From a virus, in the IMG/VR virus record IMGVR_UViG_3300009529_000872, positions 1 to 24,960 of that record: DNA of 24,960 bases. One strand, 5' to 3'. The translations under genes were made by a program, and so were the position numbers. The notes beneath the pieces are model-generated. The model saw only the letters and a program-made list of their open reading frames with translations. It had not been told where the DNA came from and did not search any database. Shown in pieces: positions 1 through 8,401 of this stretch (its first letter is position 1; each line of letters opens with the position of its first letter).

Positions 1-628
1 CTAAACCACTGGCAAGAACCTGGGCGGTACTTCCGGCGGCAAAATGCGCCTCCGCCAGGGTGTCATAGAATACACAAACAACACGATGGTATCCAGCGGC
101 GGGAATTAGCGCGGCCAAATCGGGTTTTGAGGCTGCCAGTATCGTTCCAACGTCAGTCTGAAAACCCAGAAAATCATCTACAAAAGCGGGATTTTCGCGG
201 CGGGTAATCAAGGTGCTGGTATCGCCAGCATCAGAACCAACCGGGCGCGTTAACCAACGCACAAAATACTTTGTCTGTAGCCACTTGTTACTCGACGCTG
301 CAGGGTTGTGCGGGCGACTGTCAATTTCCGCCCGGTCATAAAATTTCGGGTGTACTCGGAAAATAGAGAGAACTTCGTCATAATCAATTTTAACCAGCAC
401 CTCTACATTGTTCTTCTCTGGGATTGCGCCTTCGCCAGCGTATCGAATCGGCAAAGCCTTTCCATAGGTGACAACATCGCTTTCGTCAACGCCCTCACGG
501 AAACGAACCCAATAACGCCCCCGCCCGGCATAAACATTGCCACTGCCATCACCTAGCGAGCCTTCAAGAACCCCACTATTTCGTATTACAGCGGTGCGCA
601 GGCGGTTTAATCTAACTAAATCGGTCAT
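1..628 (-). CDS. Putative tail/virion structural protein, 3' end beyond left edge
   Basis: An open frame begins at the ATG at 628-626 and runs through the left edge without a stop, giving 209 visible residues. It begins MTDLVRLNRLR. The start overlaps the stop of the large upstream tail gene as ATGA (4 bases), so the two are translationally coupled. I recognise no family. The residues look like a mixed beta-rich structural protein (for example VYAGRGRYWVRF near residue 32 and NNVEVLVKIDY near 73), with no signal peptide or membrane segment. Its place after tape measure and hub genes suggests a tail-tip, baseplate or receptor-binding component, which is an inference from gene order only. Confidence 0.75.
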   Translation of the reverse strand, partial: MTDLVRLNRLRTAVIRNSGVLEGSLGDGSGNVYAGRGRYWVRFREGVDESDVVTYGKALPIRYAGEGAIPEKNNVEVLVKIDYDEVLSIFRVHPKFYDRAEIDSRPHNPAASSNKWLQTKYFVRWLTRPVGSDAGDTSTLITRRENPAFVDDFLGFQTDVGTILAASKPDLAALIPAAGYHRVVCVFYDTLAEAHFAAGSTAQVLASGL

Positions 629-3600
629 AATGCCACGCTCCCCATCCCCGGCCCGCAAACCGTTACCAGCAGGGCGCGATTTTGATTGTCGGTGTACACC
701 CCATCCTCATCAGTGTAGCGAAATCCGATAAAAGCATTGCTTCCGGTGTACGTTAAAACATACTTGTGGTTGGAACTATAAAGCGGGATTCCGGCAGGCT
801 TAGCAAGGTCGATTAAAAACCCCTTGTCAGCGCCGTATAAAGCGGCCTGCCCTTCGCCCAGATTGTAGCTATGGTAAAAAGCATCACCGTACACATCATA
901 TGCGCCAGTTGTGCTGATATAAACATTGTCCATCCATACCGTAGCAGTTCCTACGGTATCGGCTCGTTGGTGTGAGATAATAGCGTAAGATACATTTGCA
1001 ACCGCCGGACTAACAGGCCATACCGTATTATGCCACACACTACGCGGAAGAACACCGCCATCCGCGCCACTATCAAGCAATCCATCTCCGCTATCGTATA
1101 ACCAGTATTGCAATGCGCCTTCCGCTTCTCCGGCTGTTCTGGTGTAATAATAATCAAAATTAATTGAATCCACTTCTACCGGGCTGGCAAAATCAATACG
1201 AATACAGGCGGTTGCTAAATCTTTGCCCGCCGGATTTGTTCCGTAACCGTTGCTTACTGTGCTTGGAAGCGGGTTCCCAAGTAAAGCATCAACGATTGAC
1301 AAGACAGCGTTGGGATAACCGGGCGGCTTAACAAAGGTGTACTTGGTAGCATCGGAAAAATCTATAAATGCGGGCACTCCACTATTAGCGGCAATCAGCC
1401 CGTCACCCTCAACCGTGATGACATACGTCTCCGCGTTCTGCGCGATGTTGGAAGTGGAATAATTTTGTGCATCGCGCATCGATACCGATATAATTTCACA
1501 ACCGATGGGCGGTTGCGGTTCGGTTGGACTGGGATGGTCAATAGGCCAGTCACCGTCGCCGGGTAATGTTATGTCAGGGTCGTCTACTGGATAATTTATG
1601 ATAGGGTCAATTGGGCCATCAGCGCCCCACGGCGGCAAAGTCGGCAGGCCAATATCGTTTACGTCCGGCACTTGTATAACAGCTATGCCGGCATTCCCAC
1701 CAGTAGTTACAATCTCAAAACGCCCTACCGGTTCCTGTATGCCGGTCTCGTGATTATGGACATAAGACACCTCTGTCAATATCCACTTGTTAGCGCTGGC
1801 GAACGCCCGCCCGCGGGTGTTGTCAGTAGCAGCTATATCAAATGCGTAAAGGTCATTTACTGATGGCAACATCCAATACAGGCTTGCCATAACTTGCACG
1901 TTTACTAGCAGTTCATGCGGGTTAACATATGCCAGATGGTTTGCGGTGCGCAACTTCACTTCCGTAATAGCATCAGCTTCCGATAAATCCGCTTTCAAAA
2001 TCTGATTGTCGAGCGGTGCTGTTTCCCAACCAGACCCAAATGCCTGCGCAGGCGCTTTCCCGATGTAGGTTATGGCCTTGCCTGCGGTAGTGTCGTAAGT
2101 AGCTGCCCCTATGAGTGACTGGGCATAAACTTCGATGTAATCATCCTCCAGTACAAAACCGGGAAGGTCGCTGTCACCACCACTATCGACTTCGATGGTC
2201 ATGATAGTTGTTAGGCCGCCGGTTCCGGTGTAGCTGGCGTGACGTTGGATAGTGGACTCGCCCGCGGCAGCAAATGTCATAATGGCGTTCTGGTCATTGG
2301 CAATCTGGTTAACCCACTCCAGGAGGGACGCTTCTTTAATCACAAAATCAGGCCACTGGTAGTCGTCGCTATCGGCATCAAAAGTCAAGCTGCACAAGTT
2401 TAGAAAGGTGGAGTGCCACGCCAACAGGTAGACAATAGCGCGCTTGATGGTCAGGTCTTCTATTTCACCCCATTCATCCGGGGCGGCAATGTTCTGGAGA
2501 TACAACCCCGGCCCAACCAGACGCGCCAGTTGCGCCCCGAATCCCTCGATGGTGAAAAAGGTTTCTTGCACCACGGCGTATTGTTCATCGCCGCGAGTGG
2601 GATTGGATTCAGTTCGCAACCGTCCTACAAATGCCTCTTTTGATGTAATCCACACCTGTTCGCTATCGGCGGCAATCGTGGCTACGTTATCATTCTGACC
2701 TTCGTTCAGGTCTTCAACTTCAAAAGTGCCGGACTGTTCGTAAATCCACAAATACCCGGCAGCATCACCAAATTTCCAAAACCCGCTATCCAGTTCGATC
2801 TCAACTATAACCCCCGTTGCTCCTCCGGTCGCGCCTGTGATGATGTCGTCAACCAGTAATTCATGTGTTCCGCCTGACGTAAAAGCCAGTCTCCGCACGC
2901 CGTTGTGGTTGTCAACCGATGCAATTGTGGCGCGTGTCCGGTCTAAAACGCTGTCGATACCTGCCCATCCGCGCACCGTCGCATTTAAGCCGTCCTCAAT
3001 CGATTTGGGGATAGTGTAATCGCCAGTATCTAGATAGATGTTGGTAGGAGTCAGGTCAGCCAGATCAACGGTATAAACCTCAAAAGCGAACCAGGATGCA
3101 ACACCGTTATCGTCCGTGACGGTCAACGTCACCCAACGGTGTTCATTAGTGGCAGCGCCCGGAAAACGAGCGGTAATATTCAGGGTAGTCGCATCCCCGA
3201 CTTGATACGCGCCGTCTTGAATATCCCACACCACCGAACTATAAGCCGCTCCGCTGGCAGTTGCATCTAAATCAGGGGCAAAGGCAATATCTACATTAGC
3301 ATCGCCGGAAATATCTACATAAACCGATTGAAGATTCTTAAATATTAAGGGCAAGGTCTCAAAGGTTTTATCCCAATCTTTGTATTCAGTGCCATCGGCA
3401 GTTCGCCGTTCTAACTTTTCGTGCATATCAAAATCATCAAGCACCGTTACGTAATAGGTTGTCTCTAAATTAGTAGAATTTTCATTGATGAAAAAGGTTG
3501 TAGCATCTGGCACAAGCCGCACTCGCCCACGATACAAAGGCGCTGTGAAGTCCGTATCGCCAGTTGTAATAAGTACAGTTTGGCCTTCTCTAACGTCGGC

Positions 3601-3789
3601 GCGCGCTCCCGCGTCTGTACCGTCCCAATCAAACTCAGCATATGGTGTCGTGCCATCAACAGCAACCAGCGGTTGTGTTTGCCAGACAACGGTGTTGGGA
3701 CACATCAATAGGTAGTTATCAAAGTAAACGTTTTCGGTCTGGCGTATCATTGCCAGTTCCCCGGCAGTTAGTTCGGTAGGGAAGGGCAT
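625..3789 (-). CDS. Large multidomain tail protein, hub/tail-tip-like
   Basis: A 1054-residue protein beginning MPFPTELTAGELAMI. I chose the ATG at 3789 because it overlaps the previous stop as TAATG and has GAGG eight bases upstream; the frame is open ten codons further. Visible parts in order: a beta-rich N-terminus; a PKD/Ig-like stretch at about 155-245 (WDIQDG, then TLTVTDDNGV); a small beta module at about 310-375 with the ITGATGGATG pattern seen in phage structural proteins; a mixed alpha/beta region at about 405-560 resembling tail hub domains; a proline/aspartate-rich linker near 735-790; and a C-terminal beta region that could bind carbohydrate or receptor. The position two genes after the tape measure fits the central tail hub or tail-associated protein. 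Domain names are pattern-based inferences. Confidence 0.7.
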   Translation of the reverse strand: MPFPTELTAGELAMIRQTENVYFDNYLLMCPNTVVWQTQPLVAVDGTTPYAEFDWDGTDAGARADVREGQTVLITTGDTDFTAPLYRGRVRLVPDATTFFINENSTNLETTYYVTVLDDFDMHEKLERRTADGTEYKDWDKTFETLPLIFKNLQSVYVDISGDANVDIAFAPDLDATASGAAYSSVVWDIQDGAYQVGDATTLNITARFPGAATNEHRWVTLTVTDDNGVASWFAFEVYTVDLADLTPTNIYLDTGDYTIPKSIEDGLNATVRGWAGIDSVLDRTRATIASVDNHNGVRRLAFTSGGTHELLVDDIITGATGGATGVIVEIELDSGFWKFGDAAGYLWIYEQSGTFEVEDLNEGQNDNVATIAADSEQVWITSKEAFVGRLRTESNPTRGDEQYAVVQETFFTIEGFGAQLARLVGPGLYLQNIAAPDEWGEIEDLTIKRAIVYLLAWHSTFLNLCSLTFDADSDDYQWPDFVIKEASLLEWVNQIANDQNAIMTFAAAGESTIQRHASYTGTGGLTTIMTIEVDSGGDSDLPGFVLEDDYIEVYAQSLIGAATYDTTAGKAITYIGKAPAQAFGSGWETAPLDNQILKADLSEADAITEVKLRTANHLAYVNPHELLVNVQVMASLYWMLPSVNDLYAFDIAATDNTRGRAFASANKWILTEVSYVHNHETGIQEPVGRFEIVTTGGNAGIAVIQVPDVNDIGLPTLPPWGADGPIDPIINYPVDDPDITLPGDGDWPIDHPSPTEPQPPIGCEIISVSMRDAQNYSTSNIAQNAETYVITVEGDGLIAANSGVPAFIDFSDATKYTFVKPPGYPNAVLSIVDALLGNPLPSTVSNGYGTNPAGKDLATACIRIDFASPVEVDSINFDYYYTRTAGEAEGALQYWLYDSGDGLLDSGADGGVLPRSVWHNTVWPVSPAVANVSYAIISHQRADTVGTATVWMDNVYISTTGAYDVYGDAFYHSYNLGEGQAALYGADKGFLIDLAKPAGIPLYSSNHKYVLTYTGSNAFIGFRYTDEDGVYTDNQNRALLVTVCGPGMGSVAL

Positions 3790-4223
3790 TATAGCGTCCT
3801 CACATTCGTGAACCACCAATTCAGCCAGTAACCAGCACCTACAAACGTTGGGTCATTCCATGCCGCATTAAACATCACAGCATCAAGTTCATTAAAATCT
3901 GGTAATGTCAGGGTTGCGTTGTAATTGACAAACGTCTCCGAATGGAATGAAGTCTTGATTGTAACCAACCCTTCATAGGTATCCTTGAGATACTCGTATT
4001 GCGCCAGCAGCACCGGGCTAAACCAATGCACCCAGTTACGGCCTTGCCGCGCCACAGTGCTATTAGCCCGCGTGACCCTTATCCCCCTGCTCTGATTGTG
4101 CAGCCATTGCGTAGGCTCTTGAAATACAATAGCATTAGCATCACTTAGGGTCGTCACCAGAGCCAACCCCCCGGCGTTATCGTTCCCCGCTGCGATTTGA
4201 TTATTATTAGCCAGATACGCCAT
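3789..4223 (-). CDS. Putative distal tail protein
   Basis: A 144-residue protein starting MAYLANNNQIAAGND. Its ATG overlaps the tape measure stop as TAATG, and its own stop overlaps the next start the same way. It is rich in aromatic residues (WVHWFSPVLLAQY near 64, and WLNWWF near the C-terminus) and is predicted to be mostly beta, with no membrane segment. In siphoviruses the gene between tape measure and hub normally encodes the distal tail protein, the ring joining tube to tip. Size and position fit that role, but I see no diagnostic motif, so the function rests on synteny. Confidence 0.6.
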   Translation of the reverse strand: MAYLANNNQIAAGNDNAGGLALVTTLSDANAIVFQEPTQWLHNQSRGIRVTRANSTVARQGRNWVHWFSPVLLAQYEYLKDTYEGLVTIKTSFHSETFVNYNATLTLPDFNELDAVMFNAAWNDPTFVGAGYWLNWWFTNVRTL

Positions 4224-6013
4224 TACACCATCCCCATATTCTGTAACGTGTCCATCACGGCGCGTTGTACATTACCGACGTTGCCGCCACTGATACTCAT
4301 ACTTAGATTATTGGTTGTGCTGGTATTATTCGAGTTGACCGGCGCTCCGGTCATAGCGCTTAAAGCCCGTTGCGCCATACCTATACTAGCCTCCCAGTAT
4401 TTGGCCTCTAATCCCAACTTGGCTTCAATTCCCTTTTGCGCCATTTCAAGCTCTCGATTGCGGGCGGTAGCGGCATCCTGCAACTGGCGACGTTTCGCTT
4501 CTCTTATGTCTTTAAGTTCATCTCTCTGTGCAATCGCCAAATCGCGGCGCTGTTCTCTAAAGGCAATCCGGCGCTCACGGCGCTCCGCTTCTTTTTCAAC
4601 TCGGAAGTCGCGTATGGCTTGCTCTTGCGCTATCTTGCGCTCGGCGGCCAAATCTTCGCCCGCCTGTTCAGCGTCTTCAAATTCACGTTTTGTCGTCTTC
4701 GCCAGCATATCCAATTCTAGGAAACTGCGCGTTGCCAGTAAATCCTCTTGTGAACGGTTGGCTTGTTTCTGAATATCTCGTATCGAGCGGGCAAAATCGC
4801 GCGCGTCTGACAACTCTTCGCGCTGGAATTCAATGGACATCTGGCGCTTGTCGTCTTGTATTTCTCGTGCCGCTTTACGCTCCTCGTCCCTGAATTCCAC
4901 AACCATATCGCGGAATTCGCGCCGGGTGTCTTTACGTGCATCCTTGATAGAGCGAATAGTATCTTTGCCAATGTCCTCTACCGTGTCGGCATACTTCTGG
5001 TGCGCGGCGGCCATCTTCTCGGCGGCTTGTTCCTGGGCGCGCTGCATTTCCTTGGCGGCTTTTTCAACGTCTTTAGCAGCTTGTTCGGCGCTGTCGGCTT
5101 CTGTCCTTTGCGCTTCGGATAACTCTTCCGTCGCCGCCGTTGCGTCATTGGCCGCCAGTCTTCCCCCCTCTAGAGCGCCTTCAAGGGCTTTAATTTCAGC
5201 ATCATACCCCTCGACAAGTCCCTTACTGGTTTCAAGTTCGCCGGAAAGTTTTTGCAAGCGCTCATCAAATATCTCAACCCCGCCGCGCAAGAAGCCTAAA
5301 CTCTCGTTAGCCTCACGGTTTCCCTCATCTAGCTTTGCTAATAAGTTAGCTTCCTCTTCCCGCAAACGGTTTAATTCTGCCAGTCTAGTTTCGGCCTCAT
5401 CACTGGTCAGACCACGCGCTATTTCTTGACCTAGTTTACGTTGGGCGTCAACAGCGGATTCAAACTCTTTTGCTTGGCGGTGCGCTTCGTCGCCGTAATC
5501 CTTCAAGGCGATTGTCAACAGAATCAGAGCCGGTGCTGCGATTGCCGCCGCGGGGCCGACGGTTTTAATAGCTGCAACCAGTCCCTTGCCGCCGCCGATG
5601 GACGATACCGCATTCTTGGCTTGACTGGCTAAATCCGGCAACGCTTCGGCAAGTTCGGCTATGCCCTGAACTGACCCCAACCCGCCGCCGCCAATAGCGC
5701 CAAGTCCGCCGCGTAATTGCCCGACGCGACTGCCGACGCGACCAGCATCTATACCTTTAGCGGCCTTCTTTTGAGTTTTATCAAGCTCTTGACCAAGTTC
5801 TCTAATTTCTTTGGTCGCTTTGTCCGCTCCAATAGCAAGCTGGCGCATTCCTTGCTTGCCAAGTTTATCAAGTGGGGAAGTCGCAGTTTTCGCGCTTTTT
5901 TCTACGCTCTTAATGGCCTTGTCAACCGACTTTAGCCCCTGTTGCGCTTTCGCAATAGAGGCATCATCAGTATCTATTCCTAACCCTAATCTGATGTCTT
6001 CGTCGGTAGTCAT
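4223..6013 (-). CDS. Tail tape measure protein
   Basis: A 596-residue protein that sets tail length and probably helps DNA cross the cell envelope. Features in order: a charged helical N-terminus with regularly spaced Lys and Ala (to about 95); a Gly-rich stretch at 100-145 (LGAIGGGGLG); a long hydrophobic segment at about 144-170 (AAAIAAPALILLTIAL); then some 370 residues of highly charged coiled coil (EERKAAREIQDD and similar), and a Ser/Asn/Gly-rich tail. That composition, and its place directly after the frameshifted chaperone pair, are typical of tape measures. At about 1.5 angstroms per residue the length predicts a tail near 90 nm, shorter than lambda. The ATG overlaps the chaperone stop as ATGA. 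No lytic transglycosylase or peptidase domain is seen. Confidence 0.9.
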   Translation of the reverse strand: MTTDEDIRLGLGIDTDDASIAKAQQGLKSVDKAIKSVEKSAKTATSPLDKLGKQGMRQLAIGADKATKEIRELGQELDKTQKKAAKGIDAGRVGSRVGQLRGGLGAIGGGGLGSVQGIAELAEALPDLASQAKNAVSSIGGGKGLVAAIKTVGPAAAIAAPALILLTIALKDYGDEAHRQAKEFESAVDAQRKLGQEIARGLTSDEAETRLAELNRLREEEANLLAKLDEGNREANESLGFLRGGVEIFDERLQKLSGELETSKGLVEGYDAEIKALEGALEGGRLAANDATAATEELSEAQRTEADSAEQAAKDVEKAAKEMQRAQEQAAEKMAAAHQKYADTVEDIGKDTIRSIKDARKDTRREFRDMVVEFRDEERKAAREIQDDKRQMSIEFQREELSDARDFARSIRDIQKQANRSQEDLLATRSFLELDMLAKTTKREFEDAEQAGEDLAAERKIAQEQAIRDFRVEKEAERRERRIAFREQRRDLAIAQRDELKDIREAKRRQLQDAATARNRELEMAQKGIEAKLGLEAKYWEASIGMAQRALSAMTGAPVNSNNTSTTNNLSMSISGGNVGNVQRAVMDTLQNMGMV

Positions 6014-6740
6014 GTCATCTTATCCTTCATGGTTTTAATGTGTCGCTTGGTTAACCTTTCCCTCTCGTAACACAAATTCTCAAACTCTGCTATGTCGTTG
6101 TAATGTGCAAAATCTTCCCATACCCACAACGGCTGATCAGCTATACCGCCCTCAAACGGCAATCTAACCCAACCTGAAGATTCAAAATAAGTCCACCATA
6201 CATAGCTCATATCATGGTGGGGTATCCAGTTCTTTTGGTTCATCCACTTCGCCAGTGGATACAATAATGCCTCAATATCAGCTAACCGCTGTGGTATATC
6301 CTCATCTTCTACTGGTTGCTGTGCTTTTACCCGGCGGGCTATTCTTTCGGAGATTTCTCCGAAGATTTCCCCTCGCCGGGCAATCCTTCCGGGTCAGGCG
6401 CTTCTAAATCAGACTCTTTTAGCGCCTTGCTCCACATTTTTAGTAATGATAATGGGCTATCCAAAAGTCCGTTAACCATCACAACTAACTGTTTATAGGT
6501 GGCGGTTTCGTATGGAAACCACTTAAATTCCAAACCACCCCTTACCGTTGACCTCAAAATGAAAGGTGCAACCTCATTACAATCTGCATAGTTCCAGTTT
6601 TGCATTTCGGTAGGTGCAATTGATTCTCTGTATGCAGCCTGTAACGTAGCCTGAAGAGTTTCCAGTCTAAAGTATTCGTGCCCGGTTTGTTCCCGCACCG
6701 TGATTTTCGCATCACCGTATTCAAACGTCACATCTGGCAT
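6010..6740 (-). CDS. Tail assembly chaperone GT-type product by probable -1 frameshift
   Basis: The zero-frame gene stops at 6341-6339, but a second frame one base back is open from 6393 to 6010. It has no ATG until 6243; a TTG at 6264 is the earliest plausible start. A -1 slip at GGGGAAA (6372-6366) after residue 124 would append 119 residues, giving about 243. Lambda gpG and gpGT are 140 and 279 residues and come from the same arrangement just before the tape measure, so the match in position, size and frame is good. The extension begins EIFGEISERIARR and is rich in Trp and acidic residues. In this family the longer form binds the tape measure while tube subunits polymerise. A separate TTG-initiated 84-residue gene is the alternative. 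Confidence 0.72.
6339..6740 (-). CDS. Tail assembly chaperone, short G-type product
   Basis: A 133-residue protein starting MPDVTFEYGDAKITVREQ, encoded between the tube protein and the tape measure. The N-terminal half has a beta-hairpin followed by helices (YFRLETLQATLQAAYRES), and the C-terminus is a charged, low-complexity tail (GEGKSSEKSPKE), as in many short tail chaperones. The AGGAG upstream lies about 12 bases from the ATG, rather far, so initiation may be modest. The assignment rests on size, position and the open -1 frame over its 3' end; sequence similarity within this family is usually too low to recognise by eye. Confidence 0.78.
   Translation of the reverse strand: MPDVTFEYGDAKITVREQTGHEYFRLETLQATLQAAYRESIAPTEMQNWNYADCNEVAPFILRSTVRGGLEFKWFPYETATYKQLVVMVNGLLDSPLSLLKMWSKALKESDLEAPDPEGLPGEGKSSEKSPKE
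6366..6372 (-). promoter_or_regulatory. Candidate -1 ribosomal frameshift site
   Basis: On the coding strand the zero-frame codons are GAG GGG AAA, giving the slippery run GGGGAAA. The tRNA on GGG can slip back one base and still read GGG; the A-site codon would become GAA, so this is an imperfect heptamer that suits P-site slippage. A Shine-Dalgarno-like GGAAGGA lies about 14 bases upstream, a known stimulator of -1 shifts in bacteria. No other good slippery run occurs between the -1 frame's upstream stop (6396) and the zero-frame stop. Confidence 0.55.
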
Positions 6741-6760
6741 TTAGGTTACAATCTCCTAGT

Positions 6761-7630
6761 CTAGCAGGTCGGCGTATACTTGACTTTGCAAACTGTCGCC
6801 GCGGCGGCGGCGGGGTCTGTTCCGACAAACGTAACTAGCCCGGTTGTAGTGCTCACCGAATAGTTGGTGGTGTGCGTTAGTTTCGTTCCGGCCTCCCAGA
6901 CCTGCAAGCCAACTGCGCTGTCAACATATGGAATTTCATCCAATGTGAATGTTTGCGCCGCGCCGCCAGTACCAATATAGGTGTGATAAAACACCGGATG
7001 AGTGCTCCAATAGGGGTCAAATTTCCATGCCCGTGTACGCCCATAATTGCCATTGGTGAATGTCTCACCCCACGGCGTAACCCCTCTGTCATTAAACGTC
7101 AGCGAGTGTGTGTAATCATGCGGTGTGTTGATTGATGTTGTATTGACACTCAACCCCTGTACAAAAACATACAAAAATTCTTGCACCTGAAACCCCGCCT
7201 CGCCAATCGACCCCGATTCCTGACTGTAAGCAGGGGAGTTAATCACAAGAAACACCGGCACATATACATTACATGAGCTGGAGGTGATGCTCAAATCATC
7301 CGGCCCCTCGGCCTTAATTGTTCTATCCGTGGCGACGGTATCAAACGTCTGGTCAAATGCGCCAAAAACGGTTGTGCCGCTCGGCGCATCAGCCGGTGTT
7401 ACCATGAAAGAACTGATATTGCCATTGTCGCCGCCTACCCCTACAGAGCCAGCCGCGGGAGTTGCCGCGCTAAAATCGCTAATGCCTAGCACTCTATCCA
7501 TGCCGCTGTCTTCGCCATTAGTCAATGCGCTATTTGTCCCTGAGATGTAATTGGCTTGAGTCGCGTGCCAGATGGCGTAATGCGCCGATCTCGCGCCCAA
7601 TGCGTTATATTTGTTCAGATTGTCAGTCAT
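6761..7630 (-). CDS. Major tail (tube) protein
   Basis: A 289-residue, beta-rich, Gly/Ser/Thr-rich protein starting MTDNLNKYNALGARSAHYA. It lies immediately upstream of the tail chaperone pair and downstream of the connector genes, the standard place for the protein that forms the tail tube. The first 200 residues would be the tube domain. The last 75 or so (from about LDEIPYVDSAVGLQVW to the end) look like an extra Ig-like or beta-sandwich domain with the pattern GLQVWEAGTKLTHTTNY then GLVTFVGTDPAAA, as found appended to many tube proteins. The ATG overlaps the previous stop as TAATG, with GGGGAG seven bases upstream fitting high expression. Confidence 0.82.
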   Translation of the reverse strand: MTDNLNKYNALGARSAHYAIWHATQANYISGTNSALTNGEDSGMDRVLGISDFSAATPAAGSVGVGGDNGNISSFMVTPADAPSGTTVFGAFDQTFDTVATDRTIKAEGPDDLSITSSSCNVYVPVFLVINSPAYSQESGSIGEAGFQVQEFLYVFVQGLSVNTTSINTPHDYTHSLTFNDRGVTPWGETFTNGNYGRTRAWKFDPYWSTHPVFYHTYIGTGGAAQTFTLDEIPYVDSAVGLQVWEAGTKLTHTTNYSVSTTTGLVTFVGTDPAAAAATVCKVKYTPTC

Positions 7631-7902
7631 TATTTACTCTCCCCTCTATGTACAATCTCCGGCTTTTTCCCTTTTAGTTCGGACATGCCCTTTTCCAGCT
7701 TGGCGACAATAGCGGGTTTGTCGGCGCGGTGTACGGCCTTCGCCAGCAGGCGATAGTAATATCCGCCGCCCAGACTAACATTTGTACACGCTCTGCCACG
7801 AGGCGCTTTTTGGCTGGTATAAGCGCACAGTTCCGGCTCATACTCGCCATGTTTGCCGACGTATGGCTTAACGTCTTTCACTTCTTTATCTAGCACGCTC
7901 AT
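7630..7902 (-). CDS. Small basic protein of unknown function in the connector region
   Basis: A 90-residue, lysine-rich protein starting MSVLDKEVKDVKPYVGK, with AGGAGAG six bases before the ATG. It sits between the putative tail terminator and the tube protein. Residues 28-45 contain YTSQKAPRGRACTNVSLGGG and the C-terminus is strongly basic (KLEKGMSELKGKKPEIVHRG). I do not recognise a family. Position suggests a minor tail or connector accessory; no signal peptide or membrane segment is present. Confidence 0.7.
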   Translation of the reverse strand: MSVLDKEVKDVKPYVGKHGEYEPELCAYTSQKAPRGRACTNVSLGGGYYYRLLAKAVHRADKPAIVAKLEKGMSELKGKKPEIVHRGESK

Positions 7903-7924
7903 ATTTCTCTCCTAAACCAACAAA

Positions 7925-8401
7925 CTAACCTACACAATGGCTTTGATAACTCACTGGCAAATTAAACGTCACGATGTAATACGTCACTTCCGATCCATCC
8001 TCCAGGGTATAAGACCTATTGTTCACCCCGGCATCGCCAGACATTATTGACGGCTCTACAAAATCCAATGCCGCGCCATCCAACTCCAAACGCGGGCGCG
8101 TCAAGAAAAAAGCATCTACCGCATCAATCAAATCTAAAATAAAATCCTCAGTTTCCCCGCCAGGTAAAAGCGTCGGGCCGGGGGCAATATAACACGTCAA
8201 ATCCCAATTTCGCGTAATAGTATAAAATGTACCAGCGGTTCGAACTCGTCTTCTCGCCCGTGGATAGTTTACAAATATCGGTGTTTCAAACGGCTGTATC
8301 CCCAACGGTACAAACGTCGCGGCATCTAATGTTATTGTCCCTACCGTGATGGTACGCTCCAACGCAATCAAGCGGTCTCGGATGTCTCTAGTAATCGCCA
8401 C
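7925..8401 (-). CDS. Putative tail terminator / tail completion protein
   Basis: A 158-residue protein starting from GTG (read MAITRDIRDRLIALE), which overlaps the upstream stop as TAGTG and has GGGAG seven bases before it. It has an N-terminal helix, then beta strands, and a helix at about 85-98 (EDFILDLIDAVDAFFL), ending in a beta-rich half (EDGSEVTYYIVTFNLPVSY). This alpha/beta pattern and length resemble the family that caps the finished tail tube (lambda gpU type). It lies two genes ahead of the tube gene, where that protein is normally encoded. The call is by synteny and fold-like pattern, not by a signature motif. Confidence 0.6.
   Translation of the reverse strand: MAITRDIRDRLIALERTITVGTITLDAATFVPLGIQPFETPIFVNYPRARRRVRTAGTFYTITRNWDLTCYIAPGPTLLPGGETEDFILDLIDAVDAFFLTRPRLELDGAALDFVEPSIMSGDAGVNNRSYTLEDGSEVTYYIVTFNLPVSYQSHCVG

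Noticed and set aside
4197-5429. Long plus-strand open frames opposite the tape measure gene
   Set aside because: They mirror a biased, helical coding sequence on the other strand, are Ser/Arg-rich and have no ribosome sites or family resemblance.
6010-6264. Independent 84-residue gene from TTG at 6264
   Set aside because: No ribosome site, poor start, and the frame is open much further upstream, overlapping the chaperone gene as expected for a frameshift extension.
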